Below are positions 1-9,170 of a stretch of DNA of 64,000 nt, piece by piece. Numbering within the stretch: the stretch's first letter is position 1; every line of letters begins with the position of its first letter. The DNA comes from Chloroflexota bacterium. GTDB taxonomy: Bacteria; Chloroflexota; Limnocylindria; Limnocylindrales; CSP1-4. The translations under genes and the position numbers were made by a program. Location: assembly GCA_919901745.1 (NCBI GenBank), contig CAKKPP010000010.1, forward strand, positions 1 to 64,000, given 5' to 3'. The notes beneath the pieces were generated by a model. That model was not told the DNA's origin. It saw only the letters and a list, made by a program, of their open reading frames with translations, and did no database searches.

Positions 1-43
1 ACTCGGCGGGCGGCGCACTCGGCGGGCGGCGCACTCGGCGGGG
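1..43. repeat. 16-bp tandem repeat, about 2.7 copies
   Basis: The unit ACTCGGCGGGCGGCGC is present twice without mismatch (1-16, 17-32), and a third partial copy begins at 33. The array is cut by the window edge, so its full length is unknown. It lies beyond the stop of the leftmost gene, in GC-rich non-coding sequence. Confidence 0.8.
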
Positions 44-50
44 CGCCGGC

Positions 51-88
51 GGGTCCGCCGGCCTTGGCTTGATGCGTCAGGCGGACCC
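51..88. terminator. inverted repeat downstream of the nicotinate phosphoribosyltransferase gene
   Basis: GGGTCCGCC (51-59) pairs perfectly with GGCGGACCC (80-88) across a 20-base loop, just past the stop codon of the minus-strand gene ending at 97. There is no T-tract, which is common for hairpins in very GC-rich genomes, so this is a possible rather than certain terminator. Confidence 0.4.
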
Positions 89-96
89 GTCGGCCG

Positions 97-1125
97 TCAG
101 GCCTCGCGCCACGCTGCGAGATCGATCGGCCGGAGGCGTGGACTCTCGGTTCGCCCGGGAATGCGGCCCCGCTTGGCGATCGGGCGCCCGTCGATCTCCT
201 TGATGTCGGCCGTGAAATCGATCGGACGTGCGCCCGAGATGTGCGACCCGACCGCATACGAGTCGACCGCGGCGCCGGCCTCCTTGAAGGTTCGGATGCG
301 ATCCGGTGTCAGGCCCCCCGATACGACGATCCGGACGTGCGAGAAGCCAGCCTGATCGAGCCTGGCGCGCACTTCGCGGCACAGCGCGGGTGTCACGCGG
401 CCGCGCTCCGCGGGCGTGTCCAGGCGGATGCCATAGAGCCGATCACCCAGCGCCCGGGCCACGCGCAGGGCCTCCTCCGCCTCGTCGCGGAACGTGTCGA
501 CGAGGACGATCCGCGGTACCTCGGGGCCGAGGTCGCGATCGAATGCAAGGGCCGCCTCGACCGTGTCGCCGAAGATCAGGACCAGCGAATGGGGCATCGT
601 TCCGGTCGGCGACAGCCCGGCCAGCCGGGCACCGGCAGGCGTCGAGGCACCGACGCACCCGCCGACGATGGCCGCGTAGTCAAGGACATCGGTGATGTCC
701 GGATGGACGTGCCGGGCACCGAAGCTGATCACGGGCTCCGGGGCGGCGGCCTCGACGCACTCGCGCGCCGCCGTCGCCCAACCCGTCGACTGCGCGAGCA
801 TCCCCAGGAACGCCGTCTCGTACAGCCCGAAGGCACGATACCGAGCGGTGATCCGAAGCACGACCTCCTTGGGTCCGATCAGGTCGCCATCATCGAGCCC
901 CTCGAGCGTGGTCTCCGAAGGATCGGCCTGGGCAAGGACGTGGCCCAGCAGGTTCTTCGCTTCCTCGATCCCGCACAGCACGGCGTCCTGCCGCGTGAAC
1001 ACCTCGACCGTGACGATGGGATCCATTCCCTCGCGCTCGAGGATGCTCTCGGCGCGCGCGAAGTAGACGTCGGCCGAGTCACCCGAGAGGATCTCGCGCG
1101 ACGGACGTGTTCGGAGCAGGCCCAT
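97..1125 (-). CDS. pncB: nicotinate phosphoribosyltransferase
   Basis: Predicted to make nicotinate mononucleotide from nicotinate and PRPP in NAD salvage. The protein has the family's alpha/beta-barrel fold signatures: SFGARHVHPD in the middle, the PHSLVLIFGD segment, and the phosphate-binding VSGGLTPDRI plus YAVGSHI near the C-terminus. I place the start at the ATG at 1125 (342 residues), preceded by GGAGGG. An in-frame GTG at 1185 would add 20 residues with no family resemblance and overlaps a TACACT -10-like element. The upstream M1-like gene is on the same strand about 105 bases away, so co-transcription is possible. The family call is confident; nicotinate versus nicotinamide specificity is by homology only. 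Confidence 0.88.
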   Translation of the reverse strand: MGLLRTRPSREILSGDSADVYFARAESILEREGMDPIVTVEVFTRQDAVLCGIEEAKNLLGHVLAQADPSETTLEGLDDGDLIGPKEVVLRITARYRAFGLYETAFLGMLAQSTGWATAARECVEAAAPEPVISFGARHVHPDITDVLDYAAIVGGCVGASTPAGARLAGLSPTGTMPHSLVLIFGDTVEAALAFDRDLGPEVPRIVLVDTFRDEAEEALRVARALGDRLYGIRLDTPAERGRVTPALCREVRARLDQAGFSHVRIVVSGGLTPDRIRTFKEAGAAVDSYAVGSHISGARPIDFTADIKEIDGRPIAKRGRIPGRTESPRLRPIDLAAWREA

Positions 1126-1230
1126 CAACCCTCCAGCGCTCTCCGGGTTCCCGTTTCTCGCGGGTGGCACGGGAGTGTACCGCACGCGACAGCGCGGCCC
1201 GGGCGTCCGCCCGATCCCACCCTCCGGCGG

Positions 1231-3351
1231 CTACTCCGGCCCTCCGGCACGCCCCAGGTTCTCGACTGACGCAGCGGCACGCCTGGAGCGCCCCCGGCTC
1301 CAACGCACCACGACGATCAGGACGATCGCGACGGCCAGCCCCAGCAGGAGGAGGCTCATGGCGCGACCGCCGCCCACCTCGGCGGCCGTTGTCCAGGCCA
1401 GCCACGCGTCGCCGGCCCGCTGGCCGGCGGTCTCGAGCTCGCCGACCTCGTACGCTCGTCGGGCCGCGTCCAGGTCACGTTCGGGTCTGGTGCCGATCAA
1501 GCCGAGCTGCTCGACGATCCCAGGCTCGGCGATCCGGACCGCAACGACTCGATCGAGCGCGGCCAGGACGCCGAGCTGGGCCGTTGCTTCCGCGTTGGCT
1601 GCCGCAAACCCGTCACCGGCCTCGAACAGCGGCCGCAGCGTGGACGGCTGGTTCAGCCCATGGCGGGCGGCCTGCCGGGCGATCTCGGAGCGCAGGTTGA
1701 GGACCTCCGCCGCGTCATCGAACAGGCGATCGGCTGTGTCGAACTGCCACGCACGGAGCGCGGTTCGGATCGAGCTCGGAAGCCGCCAATCGTCGGCTGC
1801 GGCCACGAGTGCGTTGTAGCGCCCCTGGGCGTTCGCCCGCTGCTCGAGCAGGGGCAGGTCGCTGTCGCGCACCACCCATGTCGTCCAGAGGTCGGTGAAC
1901 GACTGTCCCGTCGATTCTTCGAGCAGGTCGAGGAGGCCGCGCCAATCGGGCGGACTGTCCACGGTCTCGTTGCCCTCGGCCGTGCCGGCCTGCGCGTCGC
2001 CGCCGATCGGTTGGTAGGCCCCCACCTTCGCCTGGGCTTTCGCCCACACCTCGCGGAGCGGTCCATCCCCGGCGCGTTCGGCGATCTCGCGGGCAAGCGC
2101 CAGTGATGCGGCGTACGCGTAGGTCTCGACGTCGTCGTCCGCTTCACCAATGGGGGCCCAGTCGTTGAGCGGGATCCGGCTGGCGTCGAGCGCCTCCGTG
2201 AGCTCCGGATCGGCCACGTCGATCCCGAGTTCGGCCGCCGCGTCCTGCCCGTACAACGACGCGAACGCCTCGTTCGACCAGCGATCGGCCAGCAACCCTC
2301 CGTTGAACCAGCGGTGCGCGGCCTCGTGGAGAACAACGCCCGGACCGGCGTAGTACGCGACATCGATGCGACCCTCGGCCGGGTCGAAGATCCCGGCATA
2401 CCCACCGGTGTTCCGGGCCAGCGCCTCGCGAACGAAGAGGGCGTCCGGCGCGGGCCATGGCAGGCCGATCGAGCGGCCGAGCACGGGCAGCCCCCGCGCG
2501 AACAGGTCGCCCACGCGGACCGCCCACTCCGGGTCGTCCTGCCACGCCTGGATCACGATCGTTGCCGCGGTGTCGGCAATGGGCACCGACAGGGTGGTGT
2601 CGACGTACGTCCCCGGGCGGTCGCCCACGAGGTAGGCATAGAAGGCCAGGGGTTCCTGGAGCGCTCCCGAGTCGTAGACCGCGAGGCCGTCCGGTCCCAC
2701 TTCCGGGCCGGGCAGGTTCCCGGCCAGGAACTCCACGTGATAGGCGACTGGCAGCGCCACCTGTACGCGACTGCCGGGCGTGGAATCGGTACCGAACGCC
2801 CAGATCGGGAAGCTGACGACCGTGGTTCCGACGCGGAGATCGCGGTTTCCGGCCCCGCCCGGGTCGATGAGATCGAACCCCAGCGCAAACGTTGTCGACT
2901 TGCCCGACGCCAGTCGCGCGCCAAAGTCGATGCGGAGGAGCGTGTGGTCGGCCTTCCGCGAGGAAACGACGACCTTTGGGGTGCCTTGCTCGCCCGAGAT
3001 CCTGAACCCGCTCGATCCGGGCAGCACCGCCAGGAACGCTCGGTCGTAGTAGTAGCTCCGGGTGGCCGTGTCGGTCAGGTGGTTCGTGGCCGTGATCGAG
3101 ATGCTGACATGGACCCGCTTCGCGTCCGGCAGGACCTCGTAGCGCGCGTCGGTGACGAGGGTGAGATCCGGCCCGCCCTGGTGCTCGGCTCGAACCACGG
3201 GCGGGGCACCCAGCGTCACGAGGCTGCCCAGCGCCAGAAACACGCCCAGGACGCCCGGCCCAAGCCGGCTGAGAACCGGCCGTGGCCGTGTGAGAACGGG
3301 CCGACCCGGCCTGGCCGGCCGACGGGCCTCGCGGGCGCGTGCGCCGATCAC
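1231..3351 (-). CDS. membrane-anchored M1-like zinc metallopeptidase
   Basis: A 706-residue extracytoplasmic protein. The N-terminus has an arginine-rich stretch then a hydrophobic segment (about residues 30-50), a likely signal anchor. The C-terminus has one strong membrane helix (about 665-685) followed by an Arg-rich tail. The catalytic motif HEAAH is at residues 342-346, followed by W-SNEAF with E361 as the likely third zinc ligand, as in gluzincins of the M1/M61 type. The helix between the second His and that Glu is a few residues shorter than in classic M1 enzymes. The start is a GTG overlapping the stop of the YbjN-like gene by 4 bases, so translation is coupled. Substrate unknown. Confidence 0.75.
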   Translation of the reverse strand: MIGARAREARRPARPGRPVLTRPRPVLSRLGPGVLGVFLALGSLVTLGAPPVVRAEHQGGPDLTLVTDARYEVLPDAKRVHVSISITATNHLTDTATRSYYYDRAFLAVLPGSSGFRISGEQGTPKVVVSSRKADHTLLRIDFGARLASGKSTTFALGFDLIDPGGAGNRDLRVGTTVVSFPIWAFGTDSTPGSRVQVALPVAYHVEFLAGNLPGPEVGPDGLAVYDSGALQEPLAFYAYLVGDRPGTYVDTTLSVPIADTAATIVIQAWQDDPEWAVRVGDLFARGLPVLGRSIGLPWPAPDALFVREALARNTGGYAGIFDPAEGRIDVAYYAGPGVVLHEAAHRWFNGGLLADRWSNEAFASLYGQDAAAELGIDVADPELTEALDASRIPLNDWAPIGEADDDVETYAYAASLALAREIAERAGDGPLREVWAKAQAKVGAYQPIGGDAQAGTAEGNETVDSPPDWRGLLDLLEESTGQSFTDLWTTWVVRDSDLPLLEQRANAQGRYNALVAAADDWRLPSSIRTALRAWQFDTADRLFDDAAEVLNLRSEIARQAARHGLNQPSTLRPLFEAGDGFAAANAEATAQLGVLAALDRVVAVRIAEPGIVEQLGLIGTRPERDLDAARRAYEVGELETAGQRAGDAWLAWTTAAEVGGGRAMSLLLLGLAVAIVLIVVVRWSRGRSRRAAASVENLGRAGGPE

Positions 3352-3875
3352 GAGGCGAACAACTCCCCGAGATCGGGCGCGTAACGATCGATCAGGCCCG
3401 CGTTACGTCGCGGACGCGTGGTGAGGTCGTCGGGGATCCTTCCGCCCTTCCAGAGCCACTCGGCAGACTCCTCGAGGAGGCGATCCGCCACGCCGACCAG
3501 CCGGACGAGGGCGATGCCGAGCGCGTCTCGATCCAGCCCGGCTGGACCGAGCTCCGCGGCGAGGATTGGCCGGCCGTCCTCGGCGAGCGAGAACTTCACG
3601 AACGGGAATTCGTCGTTCCAGCGCAACAGCTTGCGGTACGCACGGCGGAGCATGTCACCGAGCGGCGGCGCGAAGTGGACCCAGCAGATGAGGCCCAGCG
3701 CCGGATCCAGGATGACCGTCACCGGCAGGTCGCAACGGCGGCGACCATCGAGAACCAGGTCCCAGGCGGACAATGCGTCACGGTCGATCCGTGGACCGGC
3801 TTCCAGCTGCAGCTCGCCGAGCCAGCGTTCGACGTCCGCAGGGCGCGCCACGGACGGCCGGAGATCTGATGGCAT
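3348..3875 (-). CDS. YbjN-like / chaperone-fold protein
   Basis: A 175-residue protein with no signal peptide. The central block (ICWVHFAPPLGDMLRRAYRKLLRWNDEF then FVKFSLAEDGRP) resembles the YbjN/type-III-chaperone-like fold, a small alpha/beta domain often of unknown role. The first part of that block reads DMLRRAYRKLLRWNDEFPFV around residues 80-100. It is translationally coupled to the M1-like membrane peptidase (4-base GTGA overlap), suggesting a joint function. The start ATG has no Shine-Dalgarno sequence but is preceded by TAGACT-N7, consistent with a leaderless transcript. Function not established. Confidence 0.6.
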   Translation of the reverse strand: MPSDLRPSVARPADVERWLGELQLEAGPRIDRDALSAWDLVLDGRRRCDLPVTVILDPALGLICWVHFAPPLGDMLRRAYRKLLRWNDEFPFVKFSLAEDGRPILAAELGPAGLDRDALGIALVRLVGVADRLLEESAEWLWKGGRIPDDLTTRPRRNAGLIDRYAPDLGELFAS

Positions 3876-3882
3876 GCGCGGC

Positions 3883-3888
3883 AGTCTA
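3883..3888 (-). promoter_or_regulatory. -10 element TAGACT for a leaderless start at 3875
   Basis: On the minus strand TAGACT ends 7 bases before the ATG at 3875, and no purine-rich ribosome binding site fits in between. Confidence 0.5.
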
Positions 3889-3941
3889 CCCGCGATCCGG
3901 ATCCGGCCTCCCCGACGACGGTCGGCGCCGCCGATCGCCGG

Positions 3942-5252
3942 TCAGTCGCTCCCACCGGACGCGGCCGGGGGCAACGCGCGTCGAGTCCGGGAGGCGGATT
4001 CGGGTTTTCGATCGACCGACGCGCCGGCCCTGACGATCCGCGTCGCGAAGTCCGTGGACCGGACCCCCTCGCCGATGCGCACGTTGCGTCCGATCCGTGC
4101 GCCGCGCGGGATCACCGACCGCTTCCCCACCACCGTTATCCCGGTATTGAGCCGCGTCGGTTCCTGGCGGTTCGGCGTGTCGTCCGGGCCATGGCCGACG
4201 ATCGCGCCCTGGCCCACGACCACCTCCTTGTCGAGGATCGCCCGATCGATCACGGCGCCGGCGCGGATGACGCAGTCGAACATGACGATCGAGTCGCGGA
4301 TCACCGCACCGACGTCCACGCGCACCCCAGGCGAAAGAACGGAGTTGACGACGGTCCCGGCGATGACACAGCCATGACTGATCAGGCTGTTGTGGACCTG
4401 GGCGATGGTGCCGATCCGGGCCGGAGCGCGCTCCTCGGACCTCGTGTGGATCAGCCAGCCCTTGTCGTACAGGTCCAGCTCGGGCGGGTCGGCAAGCAGG
4501 GCGAGATTCGTCTCCCAATAGGCCTGGATGGTGCCCACATCCTGCCAGTAGCCGTCATGGCGGTAGCCGAAGACGCGAGCCCCGTCCTCGAGCATCGCCG
4601 GGATGACGTGCCGCCCGAAGTCGACGAGTTCCTCGCGCAGCCAGCGCCGGAGGGCCCGCTTCGAGAAGACGTACACGCCCATCGACGCAAGGTCGCTCTT
4701 CGGCTGCTTCGGCTTCTCCTGCCAGTCGACCACCCGGTTGGATTCGTCGAGGGCGAGGATACCCATGCGCGTGGCGTCCGCGATCGGGACCCGGCGGACA
4801 GCGATCGTCACGTCCGCGCGGCGGCGCTTGTGCGCGGCCACGAACGGCGCGTAGTCCATCTTGTAGATATGGTCGCCGGCCAGCACCAGGATCGTGTCGG
4901 CGTCGCTGTGCTCGATCTCGTTGAAGTTCTGGAGGACGGCATCCGCGGTACCGCCGTACCACTCGGCGACCCTGCCGCGCTTGAGGTAGGGCTGGAGGAG
5001 CTTGATCCCGCCGTTGGTGCGATCGAGGTCCCACGGGCGGCCGAGGCCGATGTGGTCGTTGAGCGAGCGCGGGTTGTACTGCGTCAGGACGAGGACGTTG
5101 TCGATGTCCGAGTTGACGCAGTTCGACAACGTGAAGTCGATGATCCGGTACTTGCCCCCGAACGGGACGGCCGGCTTCGCCCGCAGGGCCGACAGGATCG
5201 AGAGGCGTTCACCCTCGCCACCGGCAAGGATGATGGCCATCGTCCGTTTCAC
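3942..5252 (-). CDS. glgC: glucose-1-phosphate adenylyltransferase
   Basis: Makes ADP-glucose, the donor for glycogen synthesis. The 436-residue protein has the nucleotidyltransferase P-loop AIILAGGEGERL (residues 6-17), the RAKPAVPFGG and YRIIDFTLSN substrate-binding blocks, WYGGTADAVLQN, and LAGDHIYKMDY. The C-terminal third is a left-handed beta-helix (hexapeptide-like SLISHGCVIAG to IRAGAVIDRAIL). The GTG at 5252 is chosen because GGAGG lies about ten bases upstream and the N-terminus aligns with the family; an ATG four codons later is possible. No glycogen synthase or branching gene is nearby. The C-terminus ends in a basic, low-complexity tail. Confidence 0.95.
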   Translation of the reverse strand: MKRTMAIILAGGEGERLSILSALRAKPAVPFGGKYRIIDFTLSNCVNSDIDNVLVLTQYNPRSLNDHIGLGRPWDLDRTNGGIKLLQPYLKRGRVAEWYGGTADAVLQNFNEIEHSDADTILVLAGDHIYKMDYAPFVAAHKRRRADVTIAVRRVPIADATRMGILALDESNRVVDWQEKPKQPKSDLASMGVYVFSKRALRRWLREELVDFGRHVIPAMLEDGARVFGYRHDGYWQDVGTIQAYWETNLALLADPPELDLYDKGWLIHTRSEERAPARIGTIAQVHNSLISHGCVIAGTVVNSVLSPGVRVDVGAVIRDSIVMFDCVIRAGAVIDRAILDKEVVVGQGAIVGHGPDDTPNRQEPTRLNTGITVVGKRSVIPRGARIGRNVRIGEGVRSTDFATRIVRAGASVDRKPESASRTRRALPPAASGGSD

Positions 5253-5341
5253 GGGCAGGTCCCCTCCGGCTGGATGGATGGGTCGACGTCCGACTCGATG
5301 CTAGCAGACGCACCGCCGCCGACGGCCTGCAGGATCTCGGC

Positions 5342-6718
5342 CTACAGGAAGAGCCGGGGGTTCACGAACCTGTCGTCGAGCTCGACCATCCAGTGGAGGT
5401 GCGGCCCGGTCGTTCGGCCGGTGAGCCCCTCGTAGGCGATCACCTGGCCCTGCCTGACGGTCTGACCGGCCTTGACCTGGATCGGGTGCGCCTTGTTGTC
5501 GACGTGGGCGTACCAGGTGAGCAGCTTGGTCGAGTGGGCGATGACCACGATCCAGGCCTTGGGCGAGGGGTCGTACGGGTTGGGCCCCGCAAACACGACC
5601 GTCCCGGCACCGGCTGCCTTGATCGGGGTGTAGAGCGGGGCGGCGATGTCGATCCCCTTGTGGAAGTGCCGGCAGCTGCCCGACGGGGGCTCCCAGGCGA
5701 AGCCGGTGCAACCGAATTCCTGGGTGATCGTCCCCGACATCGGCCATTTCAACGTCCCGTTGTAGACCGACGGGATCTTGCCCTGCTGCGACTGCCGGGC
5801 GACGAGTTGCTTGATCTGCCTGGCGAGGGCGGCCTGGGCGGCGGCCGCCTTGGCGATCGCGGCCTCGAGCGCGACCTTGTCGACCGCCATCTTGCGATAC
5901 TGGGTCTGCTGCGCGGCGAGGGCGTTGGCGGTCCGCTCCTCCAGGTTCTCGAGCTTGCGGCGAGTCGCCTCGAGCTGCCGGTGCTGCTCATCGAGCAACG
6001 CCTTCTTCTCGGCGGTCGTCGAACGAAGGTCCTCGGCCTGACGTCGGGTGGAAACGACACTCTGGTGAATGGCCGCCAGCGTCTCCTGGTCTCGGACGAT
6101 CTGTTGCGCCAGGGCGCGGTCCTGCTCGCCGATGTCGAGGTAGTAGCCGACCTCCGAAATCACGTCGGTGAAGTCGGCCCCCGACAGGACCGTCTCGAGG
6201 AGCGTCGTTCGATCCGTGTCGTAGGCGTTGCGGATTCGCTCGGCGAGGAGCGCCTTGCGCGCAGCCAGGTCGTCGCGCTTCTCGGCCTCGCGCACGGCCA
6301 GCCGGGCCAGCTCGGTGTCGAGCACCTGGATCTGCGCGACGAGCGAATCGTAGCTGGCCTGCGTGGCCTCGGCCTCGGCAACCACGTCGGTGACCTGCTG
6401 GCGGACGGCGGCAAGGTCGGCGTTGAGGCCATCGAGCGTGGCCGCGGTCGACGCGATCCGGGAGGTCAGCGCCGACTGCTGCGCGCTGAGCTGGCTGACC
6501 TGGGCCTTCTGGGCCGCGATCGTGCGCTGGAGCGACTTCTGGGCCGCGATCGCATCGGTGAGCTCGTCGCCCGCGACGCGCGTGGCCGGAGCCGCGCCGA
6601 ACATCCCGCCCAGCAGCGCCGGCAGGAGGAGCAGGAAGACGACCCGACGCCGGGCCCGCGCCGAGCGGCGGGGTCCCGGGACCCACGACCACCCTCGGCG
6701 GTCGCTGGCTGGCTGCAT
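5342..6718 (-). CDS. secreted coiled-coil M23 peptidoglycan hydrolase (EnvC/CwlO-like)
   Basis: Predicted cell-wall hydrolase or hydrolase activator. From the ATG at 6718 (458 residues) it has an arginine-rich N-terminus and a hydrophobic signal segment (VVFLLLLPALLGG). A long Ala/Gln/Glu-rich coiled coil covers about residues 50-320, with an interruption near ETVLSGADFTDVI typical of EnvC/RipC/CwlO-type proteins. The C-terminal M23 domain carries metal ligands H353 and D357 (HFHKGID) and H440/H442 (HLHW), so the peptidase site looks intact. The frame stays open to a GTG at 6817, but those codons overlap a structured leader (see 6719-6840). Position next to division or export genes is not seen. 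Confidence 0.85.
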   Translation of the reverse strand: MQPASDRRGWSWVPGPRRSARARRRVVFLLLLPALLGGMFGAAPATRVAGDELTDAIAAQKSLQRTIAAQKAQVSQLSAQQSALTSRIASTAATLDGLNADLAAVRQQVTDVVAEAEATQASYDSLVAQIQVLDTELARLAVREAEKRDDLAARKALLAERIRNAYDTDRTTLLETVLSGADFTDVISEVGYYLDIGEQDRALAQQIVRDQETLAAIHQSVVSTRRQAEDLRSTTAEKKALLDEQHRQLEATRRKLENLEERTANALAAQQTQYRKMAVDKVALEAAIAKAAAAQAALARQIKQLVARQSQQGKIPSVYNGTLKWPMSGTITQEFGCTGFAWEPPSGSCRHFHKGIDIAAPLYTPIKAAGAGTVVFAGPNPYDPSPKAWIVVIAHSTKLLTWYAHVDNKAHPIQVKAGQTVRQGQVIAYEGLTGRTTGPHLHWMVELDDRFVNPRLFL

Positions 6719-6852
6719 CACGTTGGCGAAATCACTGTGCGAGCAACACTCCGTGTCGCGTCCGAAGACGCGGTTGCGGCGACGCCCGCCGGTGAGTCGC
6801 CGTCCAGACGCGGGCACTGCCTCGGGACGACACCGGCTTGGCCCTCAGGATA
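6719..6852 (-). promoter_or_regulatory. promoter and structured 5' leader of the M23 hydrolase gene
   Basis: On the minus strand a TATCCT -10-like hexamer (6847-6852) would start transcription near 6840 and give a leader of about 120 bases. The leader contains a very stable hairpin, CGCGTC-TTCG-GACGCG (6757-6772), and a GGCGAC/GTCGCC stem further 5'. I do not recognise a known riboswitch family; the c-di-AMP type often found before wall hydrolases was considered but its conserved blocks are not visible. Confidence 0.4.
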
Positions 6853-6867
6853 GCAGCCCCGTCCACC

Positions 6868-7518
6868 CTAGCCCGGAGCGAGCATTCCCCACACGGCGGC
6901 GACGATCAGGAACGGGCCGAACGGCACGTAGGAGCGGCGGGTGATTCGCCGCGTCGCCAGGAGCAGGCCCAGGACGACCACCACGAGGATGGCCCCGCCC
7001 ATCAGCCCGGTCAGCTCGCGCACGAACCCGAGCAGGAGCCCGACGCTGATCATGAGCTTGACATCGCCGAGGCCCAGGGCCCCGGGGCCAAACGGAATGG
7101 ACGGCAGATACATCACCAGGGGAATCACGATGGCCGCCGCGATCGGGCCGATCATGCCCGGCCACCCTCCCACCAGCAGTGGATTGAGGTCGAGCAGCCC
7201 CACGGCGGCCGCATATGCCACGAGCGGCAGCGTGATCACGTCGGGCAGCAGGCGCTGGTCGAGGTCCGTCGCCAGGAGCAGGATGAGGGGCACGACGTAG
7301 ACCGCAAGCACGAGCAGGTCACGTGGCTCCGCGCCGTGGCCCTGGGCGAGGAGTCCGAGGGCGAGCCCACCGAAGGCGATCACGAGCACGGTTCGCCAGT
7401 CGACGGCTCGCACCGAACCGTCCTCGTGCGCCGGCCAACGCGCGGCAATCCGATCCGCCGCGAGCCCCCAGGCCGCGCCGCCGACCGCGAACAGCCCGAT
7501 GAGAATCGCCGCGTCCAT
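6868..7518 (-). CDS. prepilin peptidase, A24 family (catalytic half only)
   Basis: A 216-residue polytopic membrane protein with the two A24 aspartate motifs: D85-L-D87 followed by PD (residues 85-93) and GLGDVKL (D152). About six hydrophobic helices are visible. The usual N-terminal N-methyltransferase domain with paired CxxC is absent, so it may only cleave prepilin leader peptides. It is an isolated gene here, with no pilin, ATPase or PilC-like gene in the window. It sits 28 bases downstream of the leucyl aminopeptidase gene, probably in the same transcript. No clear ribosome binding site before its ATG. Confidence 0.8.
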   Translation of the reverse strand: MDAAILIGLFAVGGAAWGLAADRIAARWPAHEDGSVRAVDWRTVLVIAFGGLALGLLAQGHGAEPRDLLVLAVYVVPLILLLATDLDQRLLPDVITLPLVAYAAAVGLLDLNPLLVGGWPGMIGPIAAAIVIPLVMYLPSIPFGPGALGLGDVKLMISVGLLLGFVRELTGLMGGAILVVVVLGLLLATRRITRRSYVPFGPFLIVAAVWGMLAPG

Positions 7519-7546
7519 CGGATCCGCGTGCCGCCGCCGCGAGCGG

Positions 7547-9052
7547 TCAGGCCGCGCCGGCGAGGGCGAGCTCGACCAGCGTCGCGTGGGTCACGCCCGT
7601 CGCACCGCGCGCGGCGTAGGGCGTCGCCTTCCGGATGTAGCCGGTGCCGCCGATGTCGAGATGTGCCCACGGCCGGGTGGCGAACTCGCGCAGGAACAGC
7701 CCGCTCTTGACCAGTGAGCCCTCCGCACCGCTCGAGTTCTGCATGTCCCCGTACCAGCTCTCCATGTCCTTGATGTACTCATCGACCAGCGGCAGCTGCC
7801 AGTAGCGCTCGCCGGCGCGAGCCGCGGCCGCGGCAACGTCCGAGAAGAACGTCGCGGGCTGGGCGAAGGCACCGGTCACGAGATGACCGAGGGCACGGGA
7901 GACCGCACCGGTCAGCGTGGCCACATCGACCAGATGCGTCGCCCCGAGCCGCTCCGCGTAGGTCATCGCGTCGCCCAGGATCAGCCGACCCTCGGCATCG
8001 GTGTTGGTGATGTCGACCCATTTGCCGTTGAGGGCCCGGACGACGTCTCCCGGCCGCGTCGAATGGGGCCCGGGCATGTTCTCGACCGCCGGCGCGACGG
8101 CCAGGAGCGGCGTGCCCGGTGCGAGCCGCGCCACCGTCGCGATCGCGGCGATGACCGTACATGCCCCGGACTTGTCCATCTTCATCTCTTCCATCCGGTC
8201 GGATGGCTTGATCGAGATGCCACCCGAGTCGAAGGTGACGCCCTTGCCGATGATCGCCAGGTGGCGGTCGAGGGAATCGCGCTGACCTTCGGAACCCGAG
8301 CGCATGACGATCATCCGGGGCGGGTTGTCACTCCCCCGCCCGACCGCCATGAACATGCCCATTCCAAGCTCGGTTGCGCGGTCCGGCCCCATCACGTCGA
8401 TCCAGAGCCCGTGGCGTTCCGCGATCGTCCAGGCCTCCTCGGCAAGCACCTCGGGGCTGACATCGTTGGCCGACCGGTTCGACAGCGTCCGTGCGAGGTT
8501 GGCCCCTTCGCCCATGATCACGCCGCGCTCCGCCGCCCGGGTGAGAGCGACGGCGTCGCCGCTCCCGGAGATGAGGATCAGCTCGTCAAGCCTGGGCGGC
8601 GAGGTGGTCACGTTGTCGCGGTAGATCGTCGAGGGGTCGAACGCGCCCTCGACGACGCCTCGGGCGACGAGGCCGGCCACCGCGTCGGCCCCCCCGTCGA
8701 GCACGGCAGCGAGCGGATCGAGCCAGATCGCGAGGCTGCGCACCGTACGACCCCCGAGCCGCCGCTCGGCGGCTGCACCGATCCGGACGGCCGTTTCCCG
8801 ATCGAGCTCCGCCGCATTGCCGGCGCCGATCGCAAGCAGACGACGGGCCGCGTTGTCGCCGGGCTTCACGAGTGTCCCGCAATAGCGCTCCGAATTGATC
8901 TCGCCGAACGCGGCCAGGGCCGCCAGCTCACCGCTTGACCGCCGGTCGAGCTCGCCGAGCGGGCCATCGAGTGCGAGGTCCCCGAGGATGGGGATGGCCA
9001 GGACATCGGCCGGGACATTCCACGGTTGGTCAATGACGACGCGAACGAGCAC
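7547..9052 (-). CDS. pepA: leucyl aminopeptidase (M17)
   Basis: Cytosolic aminopeptidase removing N-terminal residues from peptides. The signature NTDAEGRLIL begins at residue 350, with D352, E354 and catalytic R356. Upstream are GKGVTFDSGGISIKP and KMDKSGA with the catalytic lysine and metal ligands. The frame is open to an ATG at 9241, but that extension is low-complexity and overlaps the neighbouring gene. I place the start at the GTG at 9052, which has GGAGGA nine bases upstream and gives 501 residues, the usual family length. The N-terminal regulatory domain is present but divergent. Confidence 0.93.
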   Translation of the reverse strand: MLVRVVIDQPWNVPADVLAIPILGDLALDGPLGELDRRSSGELAALAAFGEINSERYCGTLVKPGDNAARRLLAIGAGNAAELDRETAVRIGAAAERRLGGRTVRSLAIWLDPLAAVLDGGADAVAGLVARGVVEGAFDPSTIYRDNVTTSPPRLDELILISGSGDAVALTRAAERGVIMGEGANLARTLSNRSANDVSPEVLAEEAWTIAERHGLWIDVMGPDRATELGMGMFMAVGRGSDNPPRMIVMRSGSEGQRDSLDRHLAIIGKGVTFDSGGISIKPSDRMEEMKMDKSGACTVIAAIATVARLAPGTPLLAVAPAVENMPGPHSTRPGDVVRALNGKWVDITNTDAEGRLILGDAMTYAERLGATHLVDVATLTGAVSRALGHLVTGAFAQPATFFSDVAAAAARAGERYWQLPLVDEYIKDMESWYGDMQNSSGAEGSLVKSGLFLREFATRPWAHLDIGGTGYIRKATPYAARGATGVTHATLVELALAGAA

Positions 9053-9170
9053 TGGGCAGGGTCCTCCGGGAGCAGGGTCGCCGATCGGCAACGACAGGGC
9101 GTCGACCCGGCGACGGGCAGTGTACCCAACCCGGCCCGCGGCGGGCGGGACACTGGTCCCGGGACACGGG

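Noticed and set aside
241-1269. Long plus-strand open frame of 342 codons
   Set aside because: It mirrors nicotinate phosphoribosyltransferase on the other strand, is Arg/Asp/Gly-rich without motifs, and reflects high GC.
4191-5435. 414-codon plus-strand open frame opposite glgC
   Set aside because: Antisense shadow; the minus frame has full GlgC motifs.
5393-6853. 486-codon plus-strand open frame opposite the M23 gene
   Set aside because: Antisense of a coiled-coil gene; Leu/Gly/Asp-Arg composition with no domain.
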